Source of the DNA: JBFWUW01 sp050247075
GTDB lineage: Bacteria > Planctomycetota > Planctomycetia > Pirellulales > JBFWUW01
NCBI GenBank assembly: GCA_050247075.1
Contig: JBFWUW010000005.1
Location: 75,115 to 139,114, forward strand
Direction of reading: 5' to 3'
DNA: 64,000 bases
Positions 17,056 to 26,068 of the stretch are shown in pieces (the first letter of the stretch is position 1; each line of letters begins with the position of its first letter). Both the position numbers and the translations under genes were made by a program. The notes under the pieces are model-generated. The model made no database searches and was not told where the DNA came from. It saw only the letters and a program-made list of their open reading frames with translations.

Positions 17056-19731
17056 ATGTTTGCCGCATTCAACTCCCACAACGCCGCCGGGCGGTTCCTT
17101 GTCCGCCGTTTGATGTTGGCTTGGCTGATCGCCGTCGCGCCGCTGGCGGCGGTTTTGGCGGATGATGCCCCGCCACCCACCGCCGAGGAGATCGAGTTTT
17201 TCGAGGCAAAAATCCGCCCAGTGCTGGCTGAGCGCTGCTACTCGTGCCATTCCAGCGAAGCCAAGGATCTCAAAGCTAGCCTGGCCTTGGACAATCGGGC
17301 TGGCGTGGTTCGCGGTGGTGAAAATGGCCCGGTCATTAACGACGACGAACCGGAAAAGAGCCTGCTGTTGGCGGCCATTCGTCACGACGATAGTGTCTCG
17401 GCCATGCCCCCCGATGGCAAACTGCCGGACGAAGTCATCGCCGACTTTGCCCATTGGGTCAAACTTGGCGCGCCCGATCCACGCGCGGGGCCGGCCGCGC
17501 TGCCGCGTAAGGCGGCCTCCGCCGATGATCCCCGGTTGTGGGCTTTGCGTCCGGTGGCCACCGTGGAGCCGCCGCCGGTGACGGACGAAAGCTGGCCGCG
17601 AACCAGAGTTGATCGCTTCATTTTGGCCCGGCTGGAAGCCGCCGGGTTAGGGCCATCACCCGACGCCGACCGGCCAACCTTGATTCGACGTTTGCATTAC
17701 GACCTGATCGGGCTCCCCCCCACGGCTAGCCAAGTCGCGCAGTTCGTGTCCGACGCATCGCCCCATGCCGTGGAGCATTTAATCGACCGTTTGCTCGCTT
17801 CGCCCCAGTTTGGAGAGCGTTGGGCGCGGCATTGGCTGGATGTCTCGCGGTATGCGGACACCAAGGGCTACGTCTTCATGCAAGACCGCAACTATGCGGA
17901 AGCCTATCTCTATCGCGATTGGGTTGTGCGGTCGTTGAACGAAGACTTGCCGTTCGACCAGTTTGTCTTGCGGCAATTGGCGGCCGACCGGTTGCCCGCT
18001 GACCAGCAGCAGTTCGAGGCGATGGGTTTTCTCACCCTCGGCCGCCGCTTTCTCAATAATCAGCAAGATATTATCGACGACCGAATCGACGTCGTCAGCC
18101 GCGGGCTGATGGGCCTGACACTGAGTTGTGCCCGCTGCCACGACCATAAGTACGACCCACTGACCGCGCTGGACTACTACGCCTTGTACGGCGTATTTGG
18201 CAGTTCGCAAGAACCGGGCGATGCACCTTCGGCCTTGCGGATGATTGATAAGCCGCAAACCGGCAATCACCGCGTGCTGCTCCGAGGCAATCCTGGCAGC
18301 CCCGGGCCAGAGGCTCCGCGACAGTTTCCCGCTGTCTTGTCGCCCCATGGTCCGCAGCCCCTGGTCGATGGCAGCGGACGGCTCGATCTGGCCAAAGCTA
18401 TTGTGGCCGGCGACAACCCCCTCACGGCCAGGGTGTTTGTCAACCGCGTCTGGACTCATCTGTTCGACAAGGGACTGGTGCTGACTCCCAGCGACTTTGG
18501 CTCGCGCAGTGATCCCCCCAGCCATCCGCATTTGCTGGACGATTTGGCGCGGCGGTTCATGGACCAAGGCTGGTCGGTCAAGCAGTTGATTCGGTCATTG
18601 GTGATGTCCCGCGTCTATCAACAGCAAAGCCAAGAGCGGGCCGAGGCGTCGCAAGCCGATCCAGAAAATCGTCTGTTGTGGAAGATGAATCGCCGCCGGG
18701 TTGATTTTGAGGGCCTCCGCGATGCATTGCTGGCGGCGTCGGACAAACTCGACCTGACCCTGGGCGGTCCCTCCGTCGAGATTACTCAGCCGCCGTTTTC
18801 CCAGCGGCGGACAATCTACGGATTCATCGACCGCCAGAATTTGCCGGGCGTGTTTCGCACGTTCGACTTTGCCAACCCCGATACGCACAGCCCGCAACGG
18901 CTGTATACCTCGGTTCCGCAGCAGGCGTTGTTTTTGCTGAATAGCCCCTTCGTGGCCGAACAGGCGGTGAAGTTGGCCGAAAGAGCCGAGCAGGCGGCAT
19001 CGGGGGATGTGTCAGACACGATTGACATTCGCCTGCGGCAGACGTTTCTGGCGGCGTATGCCCGTGAGCCATCGTCGGACGAACTTGCCTGGAGCAGGGA
19101 GTTTATCGAGACGGTTATGCCCACGTCGGCGGATCAAATCGCCGGCGGTTGGCAGTACGGGTATGGAGAGTTGGATGTCGCCAGCAGGCAGATCAAGTCT
19201 TTCCAGCAACTGCCCCACTGGACGGGCCAGCAGTGGCAAGGGGGCGACAAACTGCCCGACGCCAGCCTGGGCTGGGTCTTGCTGAATGCGGCTGGTGGAC
19301 ACCCCGGCAACGATGCCAGCCACGCGGCCATCCGCCGCTGGATGGCCCCCTTTAGCGGTGAGGTTAGCATTCGCGGCAAGCTGGCACACCCGCGCGAGGA
19401 TGGGGACGGCGTGCAAGGCCTGGTTGTCTTAAACCAAACTGGCGTGGTGGGCGAATGGATCGTACACCACGGCGAACAGCAAACCGCTCTCGATGCCATC
19501 ATGGTACAAGCCGGAGATACGATCGACTTCGTGGCCGGCTGCCGTGACAATCCTAACCACGATGCCTTTCAGTGGAACGTGCAGCTAAAGCTTTCCAGCC
19601 AGAAATCGGCTTCGCGGCGTTACGATTCCGCCGGTGACTTTGGCGCAGGCAAGCCCCCCGCCGCGCTGACGACCTGGCAGCGGCTGGCGCAAGTCTTGTT
19701 GATGTCGAACGAGTTTCAATTCGTGGACTGA
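17056..19731 (+). CDS. PSCyt1/DUF1549/DUF1553 (PSD1) planctomycete cytochrome-like protein
   Basis: The product is 891 residues from the ATG at 17056. A signal peptide (LMLAWLIAVAPLAAVLA) is followed by the planctomycete cytochrome c domain with heme motif CYSCH at about 61-65. DUF1549 comes next (VDRFILARLEAAGLGPSPDA, FGERWARHWLDVSRYAD) and ends with a second CxxCH, CARCHDHKYDP, at about 358. DUF1553 begins near ANPLTARVFVNRVW-type sequence (DNPLTARVFVNRVWTHLF). The linker between DUF1549 and DUF1553 is short, only about 65 residues. A C-terminal beta-rich extension of about 190 residues follows DUF1553. The gene ends 3 bases before its DUF1501 partner. The family role in Planctomycetes is not established. 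Confidence 0.9.
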   Translation: MFAAFNSHNAAGRFLVRRLMLAWLIAVAPLAAVLADDAPPPTAEEIEFFEAKIRPVLAERCYSCHSSEAKDLKASLALDNRAGVVRGGENGPVINDDEPEKSLLLAAIRHDDSVSAMPPDGKLPDEVIADFAHWVKLGAPDPRAGPAALPRKAASADDPRLWALRPVATVEPPPVTDESWPRTRVDRFILARLEAAGLGPSPDADRPTLIRRLHYDLIGLPPTASQVAQFVSDASPHAVEHLIDRLLASPQFGERWARHWLDVSRYADTKGYVFMQDRNYAEAYLYRDWVVRSLNEDLPFDQFVLRQLAADRLPADQQQFEAMGFLTLGRRFLNNQQDIIDDRIDVVSRGLMGLTLSCARCHDHKYDPLTALDYYALYGVFGSSQEPGDAPSALRMIDKPQTGNHRVLLRGNPGSPGPEAPRQFPAVLSPHGPQPLVDGSGRLDLAKAIVAGDNPLTARVFVNRVWTHLFDKGLVLTPSDFGSRSDPPSHPHLLDDLARRFMDQGWSVKQLIRSLVMSRVYQQQSQERAEASQADPENRLLWKMNRRRVDFEGLRDALLAASDKLDLTLGGPSVEITQPPFSQRRTIYGFIDRQNLPGVFRTFDFANPDTHSPQRLYTSVPQQALFLLNSPFVAEQAVKLAERAEQAASGDVSDTIDIRLRQTFLAAYAREPSSDELAWSREFIETVMPTSADQIAGGWQYGYGELDVASRQIKSFQQLPHWTGQQWQGGDKLPDASLGWVLLNAAGGHPGNDASHAAIRRWMAPFSGEVSIRGKLAHPREDGDGVQGLVVLNQTGVVGEWIVHHGEQQTALDAIMVQAGDTIDFVAGCRDNPNHDAFQWNVQLKLSSQKSASRRYDSAGDFGAGKPPAALTTWQRLAQVLLMSNEFQFVD

Positions 19732-19734
19732 ACC

Positions 19735-21162
19735 ATGCACCAACCCTTTCAAAATTCAATCGGCTGCTCTCGCCGCGACATGCTGGCCCGCTGCGGACTG
19801 GGGATGGGGGCGATTGGCCTGGGCGCGCTGCTGCAAGAGCCGCTGGCCGCGGCCGGGCCGCTTAACCCGTTGGCACCTAAGCCGCCCCATTTTCCGGCTA
19901 AAGCCAAGCATGTCATCCATTTGTTCATGAATGGCGGCCCGTCGCATATCGACACGTTCGACCCCAAACCGATGCTGGCTGAGTTTGCCGGCAAGGAGAT
20001 TCCCAATCGATTGCCGACCGAACGCCCAACCGGTGCCGCGCTGCCGTCGCCGTTCAAGTTTTGCCCGCGCGGCAAGAGCGGCATTGAAGTCAGCGAGCTG
20101 TTTGAGCATGTGGGAGAGTCGATCGACGACATCTGCGTGATCCGCTCGATGCATGCCGATGTCCCCAATCACGAGCCTTCCCTGCTATTGCTGAATTGCG
20201 GCGATGCCCGGCTGATCCGGCCGAGCATGGGTTCTTGGCTGGTGTACGGGCTAGGCTCCGAGAATCAAAATCTGCCGGGCTTTGTGGTGATGTGCCCCGG
20301 CGGCTACCCCATTCAAGAATCGCAAAACTGGCAAAGCGCCTTTTTGCCCGGCGTCTATCAGGGGACCTACGTCGATAGCCAGCACACCCAGATCGAAAAG
20401 CTGATCGACAACGTCCGCAATGACCGGGTAGGGCCAGACGAGCAACGCCAGCAATTGGAGTTGCTCCGCCAACTAAACGACCGGCACCGCCAGGCTCGCC
20501 CCGGTGACGCCCAACTGGAAGCCCGCATTCAATCGTTTGAGCTGGCCTTTCGCATGCAGACCGAGGCGGCCGAGGCGTTCGATGTCTCGCGCGAACCCAG
20601 GCATGTGTTGGAGATGTACGGTCCCGGCACGCAGGCCCGGCAAATCTTGACGGCCCGGCGGCTGGTCGAGCGGGGCGTGCGGATGGTGCAAGTCTGGCAC
20701 GGTGCTGGCCAGCCGTGGGACAGCCACGACGATCTGGAGGTCAATCATCGCCGCCTGGCCAAGGAGTGCGATCAGGCCATCGGGGCGCTGTTGGTCGATC
20801 TCAAGCAGCGCGGGCTGCTGGACGAAACGCTGGTCATTTGGGGAGGCGAGTTTGGCCGCACGCCAACCGTGGAACTGCCCAAGGAGGGCTCTAACGCGGG
20901 CAAAATCAACGGTCGCGACCACAACCACTACGGCTACACCACCTGGCTAGCGGGCGGGGGAGTCCGTGGTGGCTACGTGCATGGCGCGACCGACGAACTG
21001 GGCTTTCAGGCGGTCGAGAACAAAGTCCACGTCCACGATCTGCAAGCCACCATCCTGCACCTGATGGGCTTCCACCACGAGCAACTCACCTACCGCTACG
21101 CCGGGCGCGACTTCCGCCTGACCGACGTCCACGGCAGCGTGGTGAAAGAAGTGATAGGGTAA
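19735..21162 (+). CDS. DUF1501 protein with Tat-type signal
   Basis: The product is 475 residues and starts 3 bases after the DUF1549/1553 gene. The N-terminus CSRRDMLARCGLGMGAIGLG is a twin-arginine signal. The body is the DUF1501 fold, which is related to alkaline phosphatase and sulfatase: HVIHLFMNGGPSHIDTFDPKP, QARQILTARRLVERGVRMVQV, WDSHDDLEVNH, LVIWGGEFGRTPTVE and GRDHNHYGYTTWLAGGGVRGG. It is co-encoded with a DUF1549/DUF1553 protein, as is common in this phylum. Substrate unknown. Confidence 0.92.
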   Translation: MHQPFQNSIGCSRRDMLARCGLGMGAIGLGALLQEPLAAAGPLNPLAPKPPHFPAKAKHVIHLFMNGGPSHIDTFDPKPMLAEFAGKEIPNRLPTERPTGAALPSPFKFCPRGKSGIEVSELFEHVGESIDDICVIRSMHADVPNHEPSLLLLNCGDARLIRPSMGSWLVYGLGSENQNLPGFVVMCPGGYPIQESQNWQSAFLPGVYQGTYVDSQHTQIEKLIDNVRNDRVGPDEQRQQLELLRQLNDRHRQARPGDAQLEARIQSFELAFRMQTEAAEAFDVSREPRHVLEMYGPGTQARQILTARRLVERGVRMVQVWHGAGQPWDSHDDLEVNHRRLAKECDQAIGALLVDLKQRGLLDETLVIWGGEFGRTPTVELPKEGSNAGKINGRDHNHYGYTTWLAGGGVRGGYVHGATDELGFQAVENKVHVHDLQATILHLMGFHHEQLTYRYAGRDFRLTDVHGSVVKEVIG

Positions 21163-21167
21163 AAAGA

Positions 21168-21192
21168 AAGGCGAAGTGGTTTTTTTCGCCTT
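21168..21192 (-). terminator. Hairpin terminator for the TPR/alpha-CTD gene
   Basis: The arms AAGGCGAA (21168-21175) and TTCGCCTT (21185-21192) are perfect complements across a 9-base loop. Read on the minus strand, the hairpin is followed by TCTTTTT (21161-21167), a U-rich tail, so it should stop transcription arriving from the gene at 21220. The plus strand lacks a U tail, so termination of the DUF1501 gene there is less sure. Confidence 0.65.
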
Positions 21193-21206
21193 CATCCTTT
21201 CGCCTT
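21189..21206. repeat. Pyrimidine repeat CCTTCATCCTTTCGCCTT, copy 1
   Basis: The 18-mer is identical at 40595-40612, and a variant lies at 34338-34355. All three copies are intergenic or at gene edges. Confidence 0.65.
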
Positions 21207-21219
21207 CAGCATTTCCCCC

Positions 21220-22542
21220 TCAGTCTCCCCGCAGTTTCATGCCTTGCGCGGTGAGCTTTTCGCGGACTTCGTTGAGGCTGGTAACGCCGAAGTTCTTGCA
21301 CTCCAGCAGTTCATCGCCCGTGTGCCGCAACAGGTCGCCAATGCTGGAGATATTCAGCCGCGACATACACTTGCGGGCACGCACGGACAGATTCAGGTCG
21401 TTGATTGGCCGGGTCAGCATTGCCTGTTCGTCGGGCGACATGCTGGCGGCCTCAAACACGGGCTCTTGGCGAGATCGCTCGTGCGCCAACTGGCCGAGTT
21501 CCAGCCCCTTGGAGGTTAGCAATTCCTTAATTTCCACCAGCGACGTTTCGCCGAAGTTCTTGCTGGCCAGCAATTCTTGCTCGGTGGTCATCGCCAGATC
21601 GCCCAGCGTATTGACGCCCATCTTTTGCAGGCAATTGCGGCTGCGAACCGACAACTCAAAATCGGTGACCGGAATGCCCAACACCTGGCTCAAGCGGTCG
21701 CGTTTCCGCTGGGCATCCTCGTCGAAATACATATCGCTCGAGGCCTGCGCATCTTTCAGAAACAGCTTGGCGCGAGGATCGTTGGGAAATTCATCGAGGA
21801 TCCGCTGGTAGCATTGCCGAGCGCGGTCGAACTGGTTGCGGTCTTCGTACAAAATGCCCAAATTCAACAGCGCGCCGACATGCGCCGGAGCACGGGCCAC
21901 CGAGCGCTCATAGAGTTGTACGGCCTCGTCGTCGTTGCCGCGGCGTTCAGTCTCAACCGCCATGCCGAACAAGGCTCCGGAATGTTGGCGGTCAATTTCC
22001 AGGGCGCGTTGGTATAGGGCCACGACCTCGGTCGGATTGCCCCCCAACACCGCAACCGTCGCGCCGCGCTGATACAGGTATTCAGCGGTCTGCTCGACTG
22101 CGCCAGAAAGCTTATCCAACGTCGTCAGGCATTGTTGTGCCTGACCAGCCAGCCGTTGGGCTTCCGCCTTGCCCAACGCACAACGGTTGCTGTCAAAGCC
22201 AGCCTTGGCCGCGGCATCGTAACTAGACACCGCGTGCTGGTAGTCCTCCAGAGCGGCATGGGCCTTGGCCAGCACGAAACGGGACACGCCGGAATCACTC
22301 CCCGACAAATGCCCCACGGCTTGCGAGTAGCGGCCCAACAAGTACGAACAGACGCCCAGCCGAATCTTAGCGGCCGCGTCAGGCGTGCCACGATCCTCAA
22401 TCTGTTGCACGACTTCCCGCAACATGCGGTAGCGCGAAAAATCTTGGCTGACGGCACCGGCCACCTGATCCCACTCAGCGGGGCCAAATGTTCCCGCGGC
22501 CAGCAGCAATTCCCGAGGATCGGCTTCGACACCCTGCGACAT
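21220..22542 (-). CDS. TPR protein with two RNA polymerase alpha C-terminal-like domains
   Basis: The product is 440 residues from the ATG at 22542, which has AGGGAGA upstream. Residues about 40-290 are tetratricopeptide repeats (VALYQRALEIDRQHSGALFGMA, GNDDEAVQLYERSVARAPAHV and RARQCYQRILDEFPNDPRAK). Two copies of a domain very like the RNA polymerase alpha C-terminal domain follow: 292-352 (FELSVRSRNCLQKMGVNTLGDL, KNFGETSLVEIKELL) and 380-440 (LNLSVRARKCMSRLNISSIGDL, KNFGVTSLNEVREKL). The Arg equivalent to E. coli alpha Arg265 is kept in both, but the Lys298 position is Thr in both. It could bind DNA or transcription proteins; no polymerase core domain is present. Confidence 0.9.
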   Translation of the reverse strand: MSQGVEADPRELLLAAGTFGPAEWDQVAGAVSQDFSRYRMLREVVQQIEDRGTPDAAAKIRLGVCSYLLGRYSQAVGHLSGSDSGVSRFVLAKAHAALEDYQHAVSSYDAAAKAGFDSNRCALGKAEAQRLAGQAQQCLTTLDKLSGAVEQTAEYLYQRGATVAVLGGNPTEVVALYQRALEIDRQHSGALFGMAVETERRGNDDEAVQLYERSVARAPAHVGALLNLGILYEDRNQFDRARQCYQRILDEFPNDPRAKLFLKDAQASSDMYFDEDAQRKRDRLSQVLGIPVTDFELSVRSRNCLQKMGVNTLGDLAMTTEQELLASKNFGETSLVEIKELLTSKGLELGQLAHERSRQEPVFEAASMSPDEQAMLTRPINDLNLSVRARKCMSRLNISSIGDLLRHTGDELLECKNFGVTSLNEVREKLTAQGMKLRGD

Positions 22543-22912
22543 ACGGCATCTCCCTTGATTCCAGCCAACAATCCGCGCGGCAAACGGCGGCTTCCCGCCG
22601 GCCTGGCAGCGCGCGGCATTTCTCCAGAAACGAATCTGTAAGTATAGCGGTCGGCAACGGTCCTGCAAGGTGATGCCAAACCGGGGTGCGCCTAATCAGA
22701 TTGACTGCGCATCGCCAATCCGTTATCATCAACATATGTCGATGCGTATTCTCGGGTTCGTGCCGACATCCTACCTGTTTGCGTGTGATGCCTGCCTGAT
22801 CGTTGGCTGGTTCGGGTGAAATCGGTTTGCCCGAACCGCTGGCCAAGTGGCCTGGATTGCGGGGAAAGCCTGCCTTTCGTTCCCCGTTGGGCCGACCGCT
22901 GGAGAAGCGTCG
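22543..22912. other. Divergent intergenic region, 370 bp
   Basis: It separates the minus-strand TPR/alpha-CTD gene from the plus-strand DUF1549 gene. No additional gene is supported. GGAGAA at 22901-22906 is the Shine-Dalgarno for the ATG at 22913. No clear promoter was identified. Confidence 0.4.
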
Positions 22913-24649
22913 ATGATGGCTCGATTATTGAATCCACCGTCCTTGCGTGCCGCCGTTGTCGGTTGGTGCATCACACTGGGGATTGGCCTGATACTTGCGC
23001 CGGCGAGGTCGTCTTACGCGCAATCGCTGCACGAACAGATTGACCAGTACGTTGCCGCCGGGCATGCCGGCCCGTTTGCCGCCCGCGCCAGCGATGCCGA
23101 GTTTATCCGCCGAATTTGGATCGACTTGGCTGGCATGGGGCCCACGGCCGCCACCACGCGGGCATTCCTAGACGATCCATCACCCGACAAACGGCAGCGC
23201 GCGATCGACCTGTTGCTGGCCAGCCCACAATTTGCGCGCCGCATGCAGTATGTCTTCGACGAGATGCTGATGGAGCGGCGTCCCGATGTCAGCGTGCAGG
23301 CCGCCGAATGGCGAGAATACTTGCGACGTTCGTTCCTCGACCACAAGCCGCTCAACGAATTGTGCGCCGAAATTCTGACCGCCGACGGCAACGAACCGGC
23401 CTTGCGGCCGGCCGCCAAGTTTTACCTGGACCGGTCGGGCGATGTAAACTTGCTGACGCGCGATGTAGCCCGCGTCTTTTTTGGCATGGATATTCAATGT
23501 GCCCAGTGCCACGACCATCCATTGATTCCCGACTATCTGCAAGAGGATTACTACGGGCTGTCGGCGTTTTTTAATCGCAGCTTTCCGTTTGGCAATCAAA
23601 ACGCCCGCATGTCGCTGGTGATCGGCGAAAAGGCCGAGGGCGAGGTGAACTTCAAGTCGGTATTTGTGTCGGACGACCCAGAGCATGTGACCGGGCCCCA
23701 TGTGCCGGGTGAAGCGCCGATGCCAGAGCCCAAGCTGGAACCCGCCGTGGCTTATGTGGTGGCACCAGCGGATGGCGTGCGGCCCGTGCCGCGCTTTAGC
23801 CGCCGGTCGCTGTTGGCTGCCGCCACCACCGGCGGGCAAAACGCCGACTTTAACCGCAATCTGGCTAATCGGGTGTGGGCTATACTCATGGGCCGCGGCA
23901 TCGTCCACCCGGTCGATTTTCACCACGGCGACAATCCCGCTTCGCATCCCGAACTGTTAGAGGTGTTGAGTACCGCCTTGGTGGCAACTGGCTACGATCT
24001 TCGTGCCCTGTTGCGTGAGATTGCCCTCAGTGAAACGTATCAGCGGTCCAGTGAACTGCCCGAGGGGTTCGACGAAGCCAGCATTCCGCCGCGGGCATTT
24101 GCCGTGGCGAAATTAAAGCCGCTGTCTCCCGAGCAATTGGCTTGGAGCGCCTTGCAGGCCGTGGGACATGTTGAGGCCTATCGAAGCAGTTTTCTCAATC
24201 AGGTTGCCGCCGATTCACGGCTGGCGGAGCTTTACGCGGCCGATGACCGCCGGGCCGTGCTGCATGACGAAATGGCTGAATCGTTTACCTTCAACATATT
24301 GCATGGCTACGGACAGCAATTTGCCAGCTTGTTCGCCGGCGCACCCGGCCCAGGATCGAGCGATTCGCAGGCGACGGTGCATCAGGCTTTGTTCATTGCC
24401 AATGGCAATTTGGTCAGCGGTCTGCTGGGGGCCACTCCCAGTTCGCTTTCGGGCACATTGGCCAAAGCCAGCGATACGCACGTCCTGGCCGAGGATTTGT
24501 ATTTGAGCATCCTCTGCCGCCTTCCCAGCCGCGAGGAAGAATTGGAAATCGCCGACTACCTGGCCGATCGCACCACCGACCGGCCGGCGGCATTGCAAGA
24601 ACTGGTCTGGGCCTTGTTGGCGTCGGGCGAGTTTCGTTTCAATCATTGA
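22913..24649 (+). CDS. DUF1549/DUF1553 protein without the N-terminal cytochrome domain
   Basis: The product is 578 residues from the ATG at 22913, chosen for its GGAGAA Shine-Dalgarno and the signal peptide that follows (AAVVGWCITLGIGLILAPARSSYA). The mature part opens directly in DUF1549 (LHEQIDQYVAAGHAG, EFIRRIWIDLAGMGPTA). CxxCH (CAQCHDHP) is at about 196-200. A short linker precedes DUF1553 (NADFNRNLANRVWAILMGRG, NPASHPELLEVLSTALVATGYDLRALL). It lacks the PSCyt1 heme domain seen in the gene at 17056. It is followed by a DUF1501 gene and a WD40 gene in the same direction. Confidence 0.9.
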   Translation: MMARLLNPPSLRAAVVGWCITLGIGLILAPARSSYAQSLHEQIDQYVAAGHAGPFAARASDAEFIRRIWIDLAGMGPTAATTRAFLDDPSPDKRQRAIDLLLASPQFARRMQYVFDEMLMERRPDVSVQAAEWREYLRRSFLDHKPLNELCAEILTADGNEPALRPAAKFYLDRSGDVNLLTRDVARVFFGMDIQCAQCHDHPLIPDYLQEDYYGLSAFFNRSFPFGNQNARMSLVIGEKAEGEVNFKSVFVSDDPEHVTGPHVPGEAPMPEPKLEPAVAYVVAPADGVRPVPRFSRRSLLAAATTGGQNADFNRNLANRVWAILMGRGIVHPVDFHHGDNPASHPELLEVLSTALVATGYDLRALLREIALSETYQRSSELPEGFDEASIPPRAFAVAKLKPLSPEQLAWSALQAVGHVEAYRSSFLNQVAADSRLAELYAADDRRAVLHDEMAESFTFNILHGYGQQFASLFAGAPGPGSSDSQATVHQALFIANGNLVSGLLGATPSSLSGTLAKASDTHVLAEDLYLSILCRLPSREEELEIADYLADRTTDRPAALQELVWALLASGEFRFNH

Positions 24650-24654
24650 TTTGC

Positions 24655-24720
24655 AGGAGGCGATTCCAACGCTGCTGGATGGGCTCGAAACCGTGGCCAT
24701 CGGCGATGGAATCGCCTCCT
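24655..24720. repeat. TAGGAG-type inverted repeat between DUF1549 and DUF1501 genes
   Basis: The arms AGGAGGCGATTCCA (24655-24668) and TGGAATCGCCTCCT (24707-24720) are a perfect 14-base inverted repeat with a 38-base loop. Seven A's follow on the plus strand. The element starts 5 bases after the DUF1549 stop codon. It could act as an mRNA hairpin between the two genes. Confidence 0.75.
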
Positions 24721-24745
24721 ACAAAAAAACTTCAGGAGAAGCACC

Positions 24746-26032
24746 ATGCGCTGCACATACGCCTGCCACGGACCTGAACACACCATCGGCCGCCGCAATT
24801 TTTTGGGCGGCATGGGCGTTGGCTTGGGAACCGCCCTCGGTTTTGGCAACGTCATGCGCTCGGCCGCCGGCGACGAACTGCAAAAACAGCATAAGCAGAT
24901 CTTGGTGGTTTATTTGGCTGGGGGTGCCAGTCAACTGGAAACGTGGGACCCCAAACCGGGGACCGATACTGGCGGACCGTTTCGGTCGATCGCCACCAGC
25001 GTACCCGGCACGTATATCTCGGAATTGCTGCCCTTCACCGCCCGGCAGATGCATCACTTGGCGATTATTCGCAGTGTCAACACCAAGGAGAATGACCACG
25101 GCCGCGGCAACTATTTTATGCACACCGGCCGGCCCAAAAAGCCCGCCGATGAGTACCCCGTGCTGGGTTCCGTCGCGGCCCGCTACCTCACGCCAGACAA
25201 GAGCCCGCTGCCCGGCTACATCCGCATCACACCGGGCGGTGGCGGACTGGCCCAGGCGGATGCCGCATTCTTGGGTCCGCGTTATGCCGGCCTGAATATC
25301 GGTGCCGGCCAGGCCATCGCCAACACGGCCCGCCCGGCGGGATTGACGCCCGAGGGAGACGCCGCCCGCAATGCTTTACGCAAGAAGCTGACTGACCGTT
25401 TCATGCGCCGCCGCCGCACGGCTATGACCGAGGCCTACACGTACAGCTACGATCAGGCGGCGCAACTCATGGAGCGCAGCGATCTGTTCGATGTCACCAA
25501 AGAGCCGCAAAGCGAGCAAGACAAATACGGCCCGCACGATTTTGGCCGGCATGCCTTGCTGGCCCGGCGGCTGTTGGAAAGCGGCGTCACCTACGTCGAG
25601 GTGGCCCACCGCGAATACGACACCCATTACGAGAACTTCGATTTCCATATCGAGCAGCTCGGCGAGTTCGACAAGACCTTTGCCACGTTGATCGACGACC
25701 TGGCTGCCCGCGGGCTGCTCAAGACCACCTTGGTCGTGGTTATGTCTGAGTTTGGCCGCACACCTACCATCAACGCCAACTACGGTCGCGACCATTGGGG
25801 CATGGCCTGGAGCGTGGCCCTGTCGGGCTGCGGCATCCAACCGGGCGCGGTGATCGGCAAGACGAACGACAACGGCACCGCCGTAGCCGACCGCGAGGTC
25901 CACGCCGGACATCTATTTCATACCTATCTCAAGGCCGTGGGGGTCGATCCCACGGCGACTTTCGACCTGGAGGGGCGTACAATCAATATCGGTGATCCGT
26001 CGGTATCGGCGATCGACGAATTGTTGGCATAG
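24746..26032 (+). CDS. DUF1501 protein with Tat-type signal
   Basis: The product is 428 residues, with an AGGAG Shine-Dalgarno before the ATG at 24746. The N-terminal GRRNFLGGMGVGLGTALGFG is a twin-arginine signal. DUF1501 family blocks include ILVVYLAGGASQLETWDPKPG, HHLAIIRSVNTKENDHGRGN, RHALLARRLLESGVTYVEV, LVVVMSEFGRTPTINANYGRD and VHAGHLFHTYLKAVGVDPT. It likely acts in the periplasm with the DUF1549/1553 protein encoded upstream. Confidence 0.92.
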   Translation: MRCTYACHGPEHTIGRRNFLGGMGVGLGTALGFGNVMRSAAGDELQKQHKQILVVYLAGGASQLETWDPKPGTDTGGPFRSIATSVPGTYISELLPFTARQMHHLAIIRSVNTKENDHGRGNYFMHTGRPKKPADEYPVLGSVAARYLTPDKSPLPGYIRITPGGGGLAQADAAFLGPRYAGLNIGAGQAIANTARPAGLTPEGDAARNALRKKLTDRFMRRRRTAMTEAYTYSYDQAAQLMERSDLFDVTKEPQSEQDKYGPHDFGRHALLARRLLESGVTYVEVAHREYDTHYENFDFHIEQLGEFDKTFATLIDDLAARGLLKTTLVVVMSEFGRTPTINANYGRDHWGMAWSVALSGCGIQPGAVIGKTNDNGTAVADREVHAGHLFHTYLKAVGVDPTATFDLEGRTINIGDPSVSAIDELLA

Positions 26033-26068
26033 CCCGCGACTTCACACGGTTGAGAGGATACCGCAAGC

